DNA of 36,440 bases from Candidatus Sumerlaeia bacterium (GTDB lineage Bacteria; Sumerlaeota; Sumerlaeia; JADFCW01): positions 1 through 36,440 of the forward strand of contig JAOAGV010000038.1 of NCBI GenBank assembly GCA_026415575.1, in the 5' to 3' direction. The translations under genes were made by a program, and so were the position numbers. The stretch's first letter is position 1. Each line of letters opens with the position of its first letter. Positions 15,739 to 24,527 of this stretch are shown in pieces. The notes beneath the pieces are model-generated. The model had not been told where the DNA came from. It saw nothing but the letters and a program-made list of their open reading frames with translations, and made no database searches.

Positions 15739-16737
15739 TTACATGTTGACAATATTGCGAATTGGCTCGCCGCGCAGGGCGCGCCGGCAGGTCGCGGCCG
15801 CCTTTCGACGCATCTCGCGCTTGCCGTCCTCGCAATACCAGGCCAGATGCGGATTGAGAATAAGGCGGTGATGGGCCGGGTGCATGGGATCGCGCCAAGC
15901 CGCAATCAGGGGATCGCTGTCGGCGGGCGGTTCGTGGGGAAGGACGTCAATGCCGGCGCCGGCCAGATGTCCCGCGACCAGCACGTCGAGCAGGGCGGAG
16001 CAGTCCACAACGCCGCCGCGCGCGGTGTTGATGAGATAGGCGCCGCGGGGCATTGCGGCCAGAGCCTTGGCGTCAATCAGATGACGGGTTTCGTCGGTCA
16101 GCGGACAGTGAAGACTTACGGCCAGCGATTGGGCCAGCAAGTCGCGCAACTCTTCCACGCGGCGGATGCCGAGAGCTTTGTCATAGCCGTCGGGCTTGTA
16201 GGGATCGTAGAAGGCGACATCCATGCCCAGCGACTTGCCGCGCACGGCCATGGCCGTGCCGATCCGTCCGAGGCCGACAATGCCCAGCGTCCGGCCGCGC
16301 AGCCGGACCAGCGGAGCGGCGACCTCGTAGGTCCAGTTGCCGCGGCGGGCGCGCAGGATGGAATTGGCACGATGGATGCCGCGCGCAAGGGCGAGGAGCA
16401 TGCCCAAGGCGGAGTCGGCGACTTCCTCGGAGCCATAGTCGGGCGTGTTGGCGACGGGAATGCCGCGCGAGCGGGCGAAGGCGAGGTCCACATTGTCAAA
16501 GCCGACGCCGCCGCGCACGATGATGCGGCACTTTTGCAGCCGCTCGATGGTTGCGCGGGTCAGCGTGACCTCGTGATAGAGGATGATGGCATCGGCCTGC
16601 TCGATCCGGCCGGCCAGTTCGGCTTCGCTGCGGGCTTGAAGCGCCGTGACTTCGGCCAAGCCGCCGAGTATCTCGCGTTCGGGGGCAAGGTCGTCGTTCA
16701 GGAGGTCGGCAATCACAACATGAAACAGCGCGCTCAT
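15739..16737 (-). CDS. D-2-hydroxyacid dehydrogenase (CtBP/phosphoglycerate dehydrogenase-like)
   Basis: A 332-residue NAD-dependent dehydrogenase that would interconvert a D-2-hydroxyacid and a 2-oxoacid in the cytoplasm. The dinucleotide-binding loop is GLGRIG (155-160, in GRTLGIVGLGRIGTAMAVRGK). The catalytic triad is intact: Arg240 (NTARGGVVD), Glu269 (GIDVLPHEPP) and His297 (LNPHLAWY). The CtBP-like features are VRGGVGFDNVDLAFARSRGIPVANTPDYGSEEVAD and ILNPHLAWYCEDG. The substrate is unknown; serine biosynthesis is possible, but the enzyme lacks the ACT domain of long SerA forms. The ATG at 16737 begins immediately before the conserved first strand; the frame is open further upstream without conservation. 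Confidence 0.9.
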   Translation of the reverse strand: MSALFHVVIADLLNDDLAPEREILGGLAEVTALQARSEAELAGRIEQADAIILYHEVTLTRATIERLQKCRIIVRGGVGFDNVDLAFARSRGIPVANTPDYGSEEVADSALGMLLALARGIHRANSILRARRGNWTYEVAAPLVRLRGRTLGIVGLGRIGTAMAVRGKSLGMDVAFYDPYKPDGYDKALGIRRVEELRDLLAQSLAVSLHCPLTDETRHLIDAKALAAMPRGAYLINTARGGVVDCSALLDVLVAGHLAGAGIDVLPHEPPADSDPLIAAWRDPMHPAHHRLILNPHLAWYCEDGKREMRRKAAATCRRALRGEPIRNIVNM

Positions 16738-16880
16738 TTTACTTTCGTTCCCCAGTCGGCACCCAAAGTTTTTTCGAGCCTGTGGGCTGCAGGATTGCAA
16801 CGGAAAATGTTGCTTTTTCGCCAAATGTGGTACCCGAAATCGCGACATTCACCCGGTTTGCCCCATCGGTGGAAAAGAGC

Positions 16881-16909
16881 TTGACGGAGCCGGACGCCGA
16901 CCGGATGAT
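16881..16909 (+). promoter_or_regulatory. Sigma-70-type promoter of tRNA-Pro
   Basis: TTGACG (16881-16886), a 17-bp spacer and GATGAT (16904-16909) match 5/6 and 4/6 of the consensus. They lie about 20 nt ahead of the tRNA 5' end on the same strand. Confidence 0.6.
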
Positions 16910-16928
16910 CCCATCCGGTTTGTTTGAA

Positions 16929-17005
16929 CGGGATGTAGCGCAGGTGGCTAGCGCGCAGCGTTCGGGACGCTGAGGTCGTGAGTTCAAATCTCACCATCCC
17001 GACCA
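16929..17005 (+). tRNA. tRNA-Pro (anticodon CGG)
   Basis: A 77-nt cloverleaf. The 7-bp acceptor stem is CGGGATG (16929-16935) with CATCCCG (16995-17001), starting with the C1-G72 pair typical of bacterial tRNA-Pro. The anticodon stem CAGCG/CGCTG encloses loop TTCGGGA, anticodon CGG (codon CCG). The T-stem GTGAG/CTCAC encloses TTCAAAT. The CCA end is encoded (17003-17005). A promoter precedes it and a strong terminator follows. Confidence 0.97.
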
Positions 17006-17017
17006 TGAAAAAATCAG

Positions 17018-17053
17018 CCCCATTTCCGCAGCAATGCCGAAATGGGGTTTTTT
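17018..17053 (+). terminator. Rho-independent terminator after tRNA-Pro
   Basis: The 9-bp stem CCCCATTTC (17018-17026) / GAAATGGGG (17039-17047) is followed directly by six T. It begins 12 nt after the tRNA CCA end. Confidence 0.9.
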
Positions 17054-17187
17054 GTTGATGGGAAAATGGACGGGGCGGACGCACTGAAAAGCATAGACAG
17101 GGTGGACAACAAAGGCGCTGCCTTGGCAGGTCCGTTTGTCCATATTGTCCACTCTGCCCCTGCTGTCCACTCCATCCATGTTTCTGC

Positions 17188-19131
17188 TCAAAACTTGCCC
17201 GCCTCGATTTCTTTCAGCCTCGCGCGCAGCCAGTACGCCGACTCGGTCGTGCGGCCGTCCTTGAATTTGACCTGATAAACGCGGCCGGTGGTCGAGGACC
17301 GAGAGGCGATCTGCTCGATGAATTCCTCCACTGTTTTAATGTTGTCTTTGGCCTTGCCGTATTTGCTTTCCATCAGCTGTCGGGCGGCCGACGCGGGCCA
17401 TTCCGCGTCATTGCGAATAAAAGTCAGGTCTTTGGCTTTGGAAACGGCATCGAGCAGTGCCGCGATTTTCTGCTGTTCGGTGAGAGCAGTTTTGGCCGGC
17501 GAAGACCCAACAGGCGCTGCAGTGACGCCGCCGGCAGCCGGCGTGACGGTGCAATAAAATGGCTCGCCGCCTTTTACCGCAATCGGGATTCCGGCATGAA
17601 GTTCGCCGCCCGACAACGCAAGCGGTTCGGCACGGCCCGTAAGGACCATGCGATACGGAGTTGCGGCCTGCGGCGCAAACCACTCGGCGAAGCTGTTGAT
17701 GCGCGGATAGTCGGCGGCCATGTTAAAGTAGTCGCGATGGCGCGGGCGGTCGAACACCAAACGTCCCGACCAATCGTTTCCGGCTTTCACACAAATCACC
17801 ACGGCGTCACCGTTTCGGACGGCCCCGACGGCCACGTCCTCGCGCCACGGCTCGACATACACGCCTTGCGACAGATAGAATGCCCACATCAGCGCGCTGC
17901 GGATCACGTTGCCGTCGCCGTGCCAGCCCTCGATGATGCCGTCGGGTTTTTGAACGGCAAGCATCTTGTGATACGTGTGTGCACACCAGTCGAAAGCCGC
18001 CGCATCGGGTTCCCAGCGAAGCAAAGTGACGGCGCTTTCGAGCGCATCGGCCATGCCGTCGGCGCCGTCCTTGCCCTCCCACGAGTAATCGCGGTATTTG
18101 GGAAGTGCAGCGAGGGCCTTGCGAACGGCGTCGCGATAACGTTCGATGCCGTCGCTGAGATAGAGGGCGTAGTAGCCGTCGAGGATGTAGCCCCACGTGT
18201 CGGCTGCGCCCTTGTTTTGAATTTCGCCGGTTGCGGCGTTGATTTGATTGTAGAGAAGGCCGTCGTCGTTGCGGCCGATTTCAAGGATACGGTCGAGGTT
18301 GGCCAGAAGCGGCTCGCGCAGTTTCGCGGCCGCGTCGGGGCGGCCCTGTTTTGCGGCCAGATAGGCTTCGCACAGACCGTTGACGATTTCGCCGCCGTGG
18401 TCGCGCAAGCGAAGGACATTGGCGCGGGCCGGCGGGGCGTCGAACAGATAGTGCTGGGCGATTCGCAGCGCCATGTCGAGATAGCGGTCGTCGCGTGTGG
18501 CCCACCACAGCCGCGAGAGGACCTGAAGCATATCGCCATTGACCTCGTGGTCGGAGGCGGGGATGAGGCCGAAGCGGGTCTGGACGCGCGATTCGGCAAG
18601 GAGATCGTCGGCGAGGTCGCGCATGCGCTGGAAGTAGGGGGTTTTCGGACCGAGGATTTCAGTGATGGGGATCAAGCCGTCCTTGGCATATTCGGCCGAG
18701 CCGAAGATAATACGCGTCATGTCGGGTTGGGGAAAGAGGAACTGGTTGGTCATGAGATTGAAATCGTCGGCGAGACGGCGGACACGGTTGGTCAAGCGCT
18801 GTTCGTCGGCAAGGGTTTTCAGGCACTCATTCTGGTAGAAGGACGGAAGGACGAAACGCGCCGCGATGACCATGTAGGGCCAGTTGTCGGCGGCGGAATT
18901 TTTGGGTGTCCAGTTGCGGATTTTGGGATCGCGAAGGTTTTCGGGAATGAGTGCGGTGTCGGTGTCGCGCTGGTCCCACCAGCCGGCGATGAATTTCTGC
19001 GCGGCGAGGAACGCCTTCTGCGCCTCGACGGCGTTGGCTTCGGCTTGTTGCTGAGGCGACGGCGTTTGCGCGTGAATGAAAACCGTTGTCATGATTACAA
19101 ACAGCACGGGAGTGATTGTCTTTTTGCACAT
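17188..19131 (-). CDS. Exported (alpha/alpha)6-type protein fused to a C-terminal DUF5329 domain
   Basis: A 647-residue secreted protein. The signal peptide is MCKKTITPVLFVIMTTVFIHAQ. The main part (~residues 30-450) is a helical toroid-type domain with repeated Trp/Tyr-rich helices (WWDQRDTDTALIPENL, ASDHEVNGDMLQVLSRLWWATRDDRYLDMALRIAQHYLF, RDHGGEIVNGLCEAYLAAK, WGYILDGYYALYL), as in heparinase/unsaturated-glucuronyl-hydrolase-like and other glycan-active families. I cannot assign a family or substrate. A beta-rich region follows. The last ~98 residues resemble DUF5329 (LTFIRNDAEWPASAARQLMESKY, IKTVEEFIEQIASRSSTTG), usually a small stand-alone exported protein. ATG 19131 is chosen over a TTG seven codons upstream because it starts a normal signal peptide and follows AAAGGTGA. 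It is downstream of the FGGY kinase gene, so a role in sugar use is plausible. Confidence 0.7.
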   Translation of the reverse strand: MCKKTITPVLFVIMTTVFIHAQTPSPQQQAEANAVEAQKAFLAAQKFIAGWWDQRDTDTALIPENLRDPKIRNWTPKNSAADNWPYMVIAARFVLPSFYQNECLKTLADEQRLTNRVRRLADDFNLMTNQFLFPQPDMTRIIFGSAEYAKDGLIPITEILGPKTPYFQRMRDLADDLLAESRVQTRFGLIPASDHEVNGDMLQVLSRLWWATRDDRYLDMALRIAQHYLFDAPPARANVLRLRDHGGEIVNGLCEAYLAAKQGRPDAAAKLREPLLANLDRILEIGRNDDGLLYNQINAATGEIQNKGAADTWGYILDGYYALYLSDGIERYRDAVRKALAALPKYRDYSWEGKDGADGMADALESAVTLLRWEPDAAAFDWCAHTYHKMLAVQKPDGIIEGWHGDGNVIRSALMWAFYLSQGVYVEPWREDVAVGAVRNGDAVVICVKAGNDWSGRLVFDRPRHRDYFNMAADYPRINSFAEWFAPQAATPYRMVLTGRAEPLALSGGELHAGIPIAVKGGEPFYCTVTPAAGGVTAAPVGSSPAKTALTEQQKIAALLDAVSKAKDLTFIRNDAEWPASAARQLMESKYGKAKDNIKTVEEFIEQIASRSSTTGRVYQVKFKDGRTTESAYWLRARLKEIEAGKF

Positions 19132-19237
19132 CGTTTGGACATCACCTTTCAAAGATAATGGACAGGACTTACATGATTGACAGCCCTGAGTGGGGAAAGC
19201 CCCGTTTATCTTGGGAATTCTGTCAAAGACGCTTTCC

Positions 19238-20743
19238 CTACAGACTTGCCAGCAGGTCCTTCAGCGCCGGATAGACCTTGCGGAATTTCTCGAACTGCTC
19301 GGTGTAGCGCGCATGGCGGCGGGCATCCGGTTCGAAGACACGATCCACCTTGACCGCCGCCTCGACGGCCTCCTTGGGCGAACGCCACACGCCGGTGCCG
19401 ATTCCCGCCAGCATCGCGGCGCCCAACGCACCCGCCTCCGTCACCTTGACCGTGGCCAGCGGCGTGCCGAGAATATCGGCCTTGATCTGGAGCCAGACCG
19501 GCGACTTGGCCCCGCCGCCGGTAGCACGGAATTCGGCAACCTTAACGCCCGCCTGTTCGAGCAGCTCCAGCCCCTCGCGGAAATAATACGTGACACCCTC
19601 GAGCAGGCCCTTGAGCACCGTGCGCCGGTCGGTTTCGAGGGTCAGGCCCATGATGACGCCCTTGGTGCGGCTCTCGAACAGCGGCGGTCCCGTGACCGCA
19701 AAGTGCGGGAGCACCAACAGCGGTGTGGGGTCGGCGGGCAAATCGGACAGCAACAAGTCGTAGGGGTCAATTCCCTGCAGGTTGGCCTCGCGTTTTTCGA
19801 GTTGGCCGAACTGGTCGCGGAACCATTTCAGAAGCGCTCCGCCCGTCAGGTTGTAGAGGAACGAAACATAGTGATTGGCCACGACGTGGTGCTCGATGTT
19901 AAGGCCGCTGGCCAGCATCTTGGGCCGGTCGGGCAGGCGGTCATAGACGGGCGTGATGCAGATGAAGGTGCCCATGCCGTAGATGGCCATGCCTGTGCGG
20001 ATGACGCCCGCGCCCAGCGCGTTGCAGCACTGGTCGTGGCCGCCGGTAACGACCTTGACGCCGCGCGGCAGGCCGATTTCGTCGCATAGCGAGGGTGCCA
20101 CCTCGCCGAGCACTTCGGTCGAAGGCCGCAACTCGGCCATCTTGTCGAGGTCGAGTCCCATGGCCGAGGCCAGTTCGTCCGACCATTTTTTTGCTTCGAG
20201 ATCGAACAGCAGTGTGCGGTTGGCCACGGAGTAGTCAATGACGGGGTCGCAGCCGAGCATGAAGCTGAGGAAATCTTCCCAGAGCAGGAACTTGTCGGCG
20301 CTCTTGTAAAGCTGCGGCTCATGCTTTTTGAGCCACATGAGTTTCGGCGCGGTGTAGAAATGGCCGAGGATGTTGCCGTTGCGCTGGAAGAGTTTCTCGC
20401 GCCCGACGGCCTTTTCGATCTCGACCGCTTCCTCTTGGCCGCGTTCGTCGAAGTTGAGGATGCTGTTGCCAAGGATCTCGCGGTTCTTCGAGACGGGCGT
20501 GGCGGCCTCGCCCAGACAGGTGACGGCCAGCGCGGTCACGGGATCATGGGCGGTTTGGCGGGCGACGTGATGCATGCAGTTGCAGATTTTCTTCCACACA
20601 CCACGGCTGTCGAGCTCCGCGCGGCCAGGCTGCGGCCGCACGGCGTCGTATTCAGCATAGGCCATGGCGATGGATGCACCCTGTTCGTTGAACGCAATGA
20701 CTTTGCACCCGGTCGTTCCGACGTCAATTCCCATGAGGCTCAT
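19238..20743 (-). CDS. FGGY-family carbohydrate kinase
   Basis: A 501-residue kinase, the normal length for the family, that phosphorylates a sugar or polyol with ATP in the cytoplasm. The N-terminal ATPase phosphate-1 motif is MGIDVGTTGCKVIAFNEQG. The second domain has GGHDQCCNALGAG, containing the catalytic Asp within the usual GGHDQ motif, and FRATGGGAKSPVWLQIKADILGTPL with the adenosine motif. GALGAAMLAGIG follows near the C-terminus. It looks xylulokinase-like, but the sugar is not certain. A GAGAGGAG ribosome binding site lies about 9 nt upstream of the ATG. The neighbours (Gfo/Idh/MocA dehydrogenases, an isomerase-like TIM barrel and an exported glycan-type protein) suggest use of an uncommon sugar. 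Confidence 0.93.
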   Translation of the reverse strand: MSLMGIDVGTTGCKVIAFNEQGASIAMAYAEYDAVRPQPGRAELDSRGVWKKICNCMHHVARQTAHDPVTALAVTCLGEAATPVSKNREILGNSILNFDERGQEEAVEIEKAVGREKLFQRNGNILGHFYTAPKLMWLKKHEPQLYKSADKFLLWEDFLSFMLGCDPVIDYSVANRTLLFDLEAKKWSDELASAMGLDLDKMAELRPSTEVLGEVAPSLCDEIGLPRGVKVVTGGHDQCCNALGAGVIRTGMAIYGMGTFICITPVYDRLPDRPKMLASGLNIEHHVVANHYVSFLYNLTGGALLKWFRDQFGQLEKREANLQGIDPYDLLLSDLPADPTPLLVLPHFAVTGPPLFESRTKGVIMGLTLETDRRTVLKGLLEGVTYYFREGLELLEQAGVKVAEFRATGGGAKSPVWLQIKADILGTPLATVKVTEAGALGAAMLAGIGTGVWRSPKEAVEAAVKVDRVFEPDARRHARYTEQFEKFRKVYPALKDLLASL

Positions 20744-20917
20744 GGTGTGTGGCTCCTCTCGTTACAAGGGAGATTTCAACTTCTAGGCCAAAAGGTCCCA
20801 TTGTTCCTTATGCGCGTTCTTTGCGTTCAGGCCGAAGTGTTCCAGCAAAACCGTATCCGCACTACACAACAGAAGAACTGCCCGCACGCGGCAGCCCTGC
20901 CCTTCGGCACTTATCGG

Positions 20918-22099
20918 TTACGCCGTCCAAGACAGCATTCCGTGTGCCTCGACCAGTTGCGGGCGGACGCGGACGCGGTGTGGGCAGGCCTGTTCGCAAT
21001 AGCCGGGACAGGTATCACAAGGCGAGGCCTGCGCGGCCGGCTCGAGCGAGGCATACAGCTGCATCGAATCTTTCTCGCGGCCGTAGTATTTGAAATACAT
21101 CGCATAGCGCATGACCTCGGCGACCGCCACGCCATACGGGCAGTGCGCCTCGCAGGTTCCGCAATAGCGGCAGTATTGGCGGTCGAACGCCGTGCGGTAG
21201 CGTTCGAGCAGGGCGGCTTCTTCGGCCCCGAACGATTTGGCCATGGTGTCGAGCGCCGCCTTTACGTCCTCGAACTTGCTGAACGGCCGCAGAACGCTGG
21301 CGACGGCCGGATTGCGCAGCACCCAGCGCACTGTGGCCTGTTCCTGCGTCAGGCCTTTGCCGGTGTAGTCGGCCAGTTCTTTTTCGCGCGAGCCGGCGGT
21401 GGCCTTGAAGACTGCGATGCCCATCTTTTTGTCGGCGGCCTTCTTGAGCGCTGCTTCCAGTCCCTCGGCTTCCATGAAATTGTATTTGCACATAACGACA
21501 TCATACTTGCCGCAATCGGCGGCGAACTCCACTACTTTGACTATCTCGCCGCCGTGCGAAGTAACACCAAGGAAGTTGGCCTTCTTGGCTTTTTTTGCTT
21601 CCTCGAATGCCTCGAAGATCGCCGGATTCTGGACCTGCCCGAGCACGCCAGCCATGTGGGTGAGAAGAATGTCCACGTTCTTGGTCTTCAAGCGTTCGAG
21701 GCTTTGATCCAGCAATTCAAGAATCTGCGCTTTGGTAGCATTGGCGCGCAAAGTCGAGCCGGTGGCGATGATGACGTCCTTGCGGCGTTTTTCGATGATC
21801 TTGCCCAGCGCGCGCTCGGCGTTGCCCTGCTGATAATCGGCGCATGTTTGAACAAAGTTGATACCAGCGTCGAGGGCGGCGTTGAACACATCCGAGGCGG
21901 AAAAACCGTAGGAGCCCAGCCCGATTTGCGAGACTGCCAGTTTGGTACGGCCGAGGATTCGGGTGGGCATTTTTGATGGAGCCGGTTTTTCACCGGCTTT
22001 TTCCGCAGCGGAAACCCCGCCCGCTGCCAATGCCGGCGTTCCGCTGCCAATCAAGCCTGCGCGGACAAATTCGCGCCGATTCCATCGCATGGTCGCCAT
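20918..22099 (-). CDS. Tat-exported aldo/keto reductase-like protein with C-terminal 4Fe-4S cluster motif
   Basis: A 393-residue protein. The Tat signal is NRREFVRAGLIG (7-18) followed by an Ala-rich segment, so it is exported folded. A TIM-barrel aldo/keto reductase domain spans ~45-300, and a cysteine-rich tail contains CRYCGTCEAHCP and CDTCPGYCEQACP, together able to hold Fe-S clusters. The catalytic tetrad is incomplete: Tyr89 and His148 are present, but the usual Asp is Gln84 (INFVQTCADY) and the usual Lys is Gly114 (IIATGSTL). It may not be an active reductase of the standard kind; a redox or sugar-binding role is possible. AAGGAGGATC upstream of the ATG is an excellent ribosome binding site. 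Likely in the same region-wide sugar-use group as the FGGY kinase. Confidence 0.88.
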   Translation of the reverse strand: MATMRWNRREFVRAGLIGSGTPALAAGGVSAAEKAGEKPAPSKMPTRILGRTKLAVSQIGLGSYGFSASDVFNAALDAGINFVQTCADYQQGNAERALGKIIEKRRKDVIIATGSTLRANATKAQILELLDQSLERLKTKNVDILLTHMAGVLGQVQNPAIFEAFEEAKKAKKANFLGVTSHGGEIVKVVEFAADCGKYDVVMCKYNFMEAEGLEAALKKAADKKMGIAVFKATAGSREKELADYTGKGLTQEQATVRWVLRNPAVASVLRPFSKFEDVKAALDTMAKSFGAEEAALLERYRTAFDRQYCRYCGTCEAHCPYGVAVAEVMRYAMYFKYYGREKDSMQLYASLEPAAQASPCDTCPGYCEQACPHRVRVRPQLVEAHGMLSWTA

Positions 22100-22464
22100 G
22101 GGTTGATCCTCCTTGTGTCAAGGAATCCTTGGACTTCGATTGTGCCTCTGCGCTCCAAGAGGGCATCTATCCCTTTCGGCCGCGGGGCTTTTGTTGCCGG
22201 TGAGTCTGTCCGCCCGCGAAGGGAAAATGCAAGTCTATTTGAAACACCGTCGAACGCGTCCGGTACCTTTTTTCATGGCGAGAGTGTTTCGGCGAACAGA
22301 ACCCGCCCTACAATGAAGGACGTGGACTATCTGTTCATTGCCTCAGGAGCCGGATAATTTTGGAACGGAGAAAGATAATCTTGTTGCGGCAGCGAAAGAA
22401 CAAGAGCCGTGCAAACGCGCCGCTGGGAGACGCGCTTGCACGGCTTGTTTTTCCTGTTTGATTT
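22100..22464. other. Spacer between two minus-strand Tat-protein genes
   Basis: No plausible gene. The hairpin at 22405-22445 probably terminates the Gfo/Idh/MocA transcript arriving from the right. The left end holds the ribosome binding site of the aldo/keto reductase-like gene. Confidence 0.5.
22405..22445 (-). terminator. Terminator after the Tat-exported Gfo/Idh/MocA gene
   Basis: The long stem AGCCGTGCAA + CGCG pairs with CGCG + TTGCACGGCT (one internal mismatch), with a short GC-rich loop. On the minus strand it is followed by CTTGTTCTTT, and on the plus strand by TGTTTTT, so it could act in both directions. Confidence 0.7.
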
Positions 22465-23820
22465 TTAGAACACCCACGGATAGCGCTGCGGACGCGACAT
22501 CAAGCGTTGCGCTTGCGCATCGCCGACAATGGTGTATTTCTCCTGATCCCATTGCAGTTTGCGTCCGAGGAGCGCCGAGAGATTGCCGAGAATGGTGAGG
22601 TTGGCCACCCCGACCGCGGCCTCGATGTTCATGATGGTCTTGGCACCGGTCTTGATCCCCTCGAACCAGTCCTCGAAGTGGCCCGGGCTTTTGCGGACGT
22701 CCTTGGCGCCGGGGCCCGGCTGCCACTGGCGCACTTTCTTTTCCGCCCACGTGCCGCCGTCGCCGCCCCAGTGGTGGCACTGGCCTTTGTCGCCGAAGTA
22801 AATGGCGCCGTAGCCCGGGCGCGAAATCTGATTTTCATCGGGACTGCGTTCCTCGGCGGGCGGTGCATCGGGATGAGTCTTCTCGCCTTTCTGCGCCCAG
22901 ATGAGCGTCCAATCGGGATTCTTGAATTCATAGGTCACTTCCATTTCAACGCAGGCATCCCAAACGCCCTGCCTCGGGAAGACAACATTTTTGGCCTCGA
23001 CGGTCGCAGGGCCCGTTCCATCGGCGCCCATCCACCACATGGCGCAACTCATGACGTGGGCGCCGCGGTCGCGAATCTGGCCGCCGCCCGATTCCATCAT
23101 CCAGCGGAACGAGCCGGGCAGATACTTGCGATTGTAAGGCCGCCAGCGCAACGGACCCAGCCAGGCATCCCAATCCAGTTCCGGCGGCGGATCGCTGTCG
23201 GGTACCGGGTTGTTGTCCGACGGGCTTTCATAGTGCCAAGCCCAGACCTTGCTGACCTTGCCGATATTGCCATTCACCAAATAGCGGTGCATCATGTAGG
23301 CTTCGGGCTGCGAGCGGCCCTGCGAGCCGACTTGGCAGGCCACCTTGGCCTTGTTGACCGCCTCGATCATCTTCCGGCCTTCCTCGATCGTGCAGCAGGC
23401 GGGTTTCTCGACATAGATATGCTTGCCGCATTCGGCGGCATGCACGGTCATTACGGCGTGCCAGTGGTCCGGCGTGGCGATGACGACGGCGTCAATGTCC
23501 TTGCGCTCTAGGATGTAGCGATAATCGCGGTACGGTTTGACGCCGGCCTCGTAGGATTTCAGCGAGTTGGCGAGGCGGTTTTCATCCACGTCGCAGATCG
23601 CCACGGTTTGAGCCTCGTGGCCGACGTCTGATCGGTCCAATTCCCTCATGAGGCTATTGCCGCGACCGCCGGCGCCGATCAGCGCAACGGTAATTCGCTC
23701 ATTGGCTCCGGGACGTCCGGGAGCGGCGAATACGCTCGACGGGATAAAATAGGGAGCACCGAATGCGGCGCCGGCCGCAGCCAGAAAACGCCGCCGATTG
23801 AGTCGCATTTTTCCGTTCAT
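22465..23820 (-). CDS. Tat-exported Gfo/Idh/MocA family oxidoreductase
   Basis: A 451-residue protein with a Tat signal (LNRRRFLAAAGAAFGAPYF, residues 7-25) and a Rossmann domain whose dinucleotide loop is VALIGAGGRGNSLM (GAGGRG 49-54). DAVVIATPDHWHA and the catalytic-lysine motif YVEKPACCT follow, then the Gfo/Idh/MocA C-terminal domain (DRGAHVMSCAMWWMG; QGLIKTG-type segment WFEGIKTGAKTIMN). The family oxidises or reduces sugars with NAD(P); exported members are abundant in PVC and Planctomycetes and some bind the cofactor permanently. Its ATG overlaps the stop of the HEAT-repeat gene by 4 nt (ATGA), so the two are translationally coupled. The substrate is unknown. Confidence 0.92.
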   Translation of the reverse strand: MNGKMRLNRRRFLAAAGAAFGAPYFIPSSVFAAPGRPGANERITVALIGAGGRGNSLMRELDRSDVGHEAQTVAICDVDENRLANSLKSYEAGVKPYRDYRYILERKDIDAVVIATPDHWHAVMTVHAAECGKHIYVEKPACCTIEEGRKMIEAVNKAKVACQVGSQGRSQPEAYMMHRYLVNGNIGKVSKVWAWHYESPSDNNPVPDSDPPPELDWDAWLGPLRWRPYNRKYLPGSFRWMMESGGGQIRDRGAHVMSCAMWWMGADGTGPATVEAKNVVFPRQGVWDACVEMEVTYEFKNPDWTLIWAQKGEKTHPDAPPAEERSPDENQISRPGYGAIYFGDKGQCHHWGGDGGTWAEKKVRQWQPGPGAKDVRKSPGHFEDWFEGIKTGAKTIMNIEAAVGVANLTILGNLSALLGRKLQWDQEKYTIVGDAQAQRLMSRPQRYPWVF

Positions 23821-24527
23821 TGCTTCTTCCCCCTTCGTCTGGACTGTTTGGCTTCTTTGGCTCCTTTTTCCGCCTCGGCCAGTGCAGCGGCATCCAGAAC
23901 CTGCACTTTGGTCTGGAGTGTCGGCTCCAGTTTGGCCGGCGGATAGCCGGCAACCTTCTGGCCGCGGGCGCGCAGCGAAACGGCGATGTTGGGGCGGAAT
24001 TCTTCGGGCGCCGTTTCAAGGGCCTCTCTCAGCGCCGCCAAAGACTTCTTCCCCGGCAGGCGCTGCAACACCATCCGGGCGTCCTCGCGGAGGTCTTTGT
24101 CCTTGAGCAGCGCGGCCATCGGCTCGACGGCCTCGTCGCCGGCCAGTTCGGAAATCATCCACATCAACTCGCGTTTGACGTTGACGGGTGCGCCGTCCGC
24201 CAGCGCGGCCAGAAGCTCCTTCACCACCGCTGCACTTTCCTTGCGGGCCTTCGGCCGGCCGGCATATCGCACGATGTTCCATAGGGCGCGCCGGGCCGCG
24301 CGAGCCACCTCCATTTCGCCGTCGGCCATGGTCTGGACCAACGGTTTGACCGCTGCGGCACCCACGGGGCCTGCACTGCTGATCCCCTCGTAGCGCACCT
24401 TGTCGCTTTTGTCTTTGATTTTGGCCAGAAGCTGGCCGACCGCATCGTCTGCGGCCTTCGACTCGGCGGCCAGAGCTGTAACAGCGGCCGCGGCCACCGA
24501 GACCGGTCCCAATCTCCTTGCTGACAT
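23817..24527 (-). CDS. HEAT-repeat protein with possible export signal
   Basis: A 236-residue helical-repeat protein. Tandem HEAT-like units are visible: VRYEGISSAGPVGAAAVKPLVQTM, VARAARRALWNIV, VKRELMWMISELAGDEAVEPMAALL and LREDARMVLQRL; these form a protein-binding scaffold. The N-terminus (MSARRLGPVSVAAAAVTALA) is a weak signal-like segment, so it may be periplasmic. The C-terminus is a Lys/Arg-rich tail (KGAKEAKQSRRRGKKQ). AAGGGGG lies about 6 nt upstream of the ATG. Its stop overlaps the start of the exported Gfo/Idh/MocA gene, which suggests a physical or functional partnership with that enzyme. No enzymatic motif is seen. Confidence 0.8.
   Translation of the reverse strand: MSARRLGPVSVAAAAVTALAAESKAADDAVGQLLAKIKDKSDKVRYEGISSAGPVGAAAVKPLVQTMADGEMEVARAARRALWNIVRYAGRPKARKESAAVVKELLAALADGAPVNVKRELMWMISELAGDEAVEPMAALLKDKDLREDARMVLQRLPGKKSLAALREALETAPEEFRPNIAVSLRARGQKVAGYPPAKLEPTLQTKVQVLDAAALAEAEKGAKEAKQSRRRGKKQ

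Noticed and set aside
17097..17170. Inverted GTGGACAA/TTGTCCAC segments between tRNA-Pro and the DUF5329 gene as an attachment site
   Set aside because: They do not duplicate any tRNA sequence, and no integrase or island is adjacent; more likely another short spacer repeat.
17596..19158. 520-residue plus-strand frame opposite the DUF5329 fusion gene
   Set aside because: Antisense shadow; the minus-strand product has a signal peptide, a ribosome binding site and a recognisable C-terminal domain.
20321..21976. 551-residue plus-strand frame across the FGGY kinase and AKR-like genes
   Set aside because: It spans the antisense of two clearly identified proteins and has no domain of its own.
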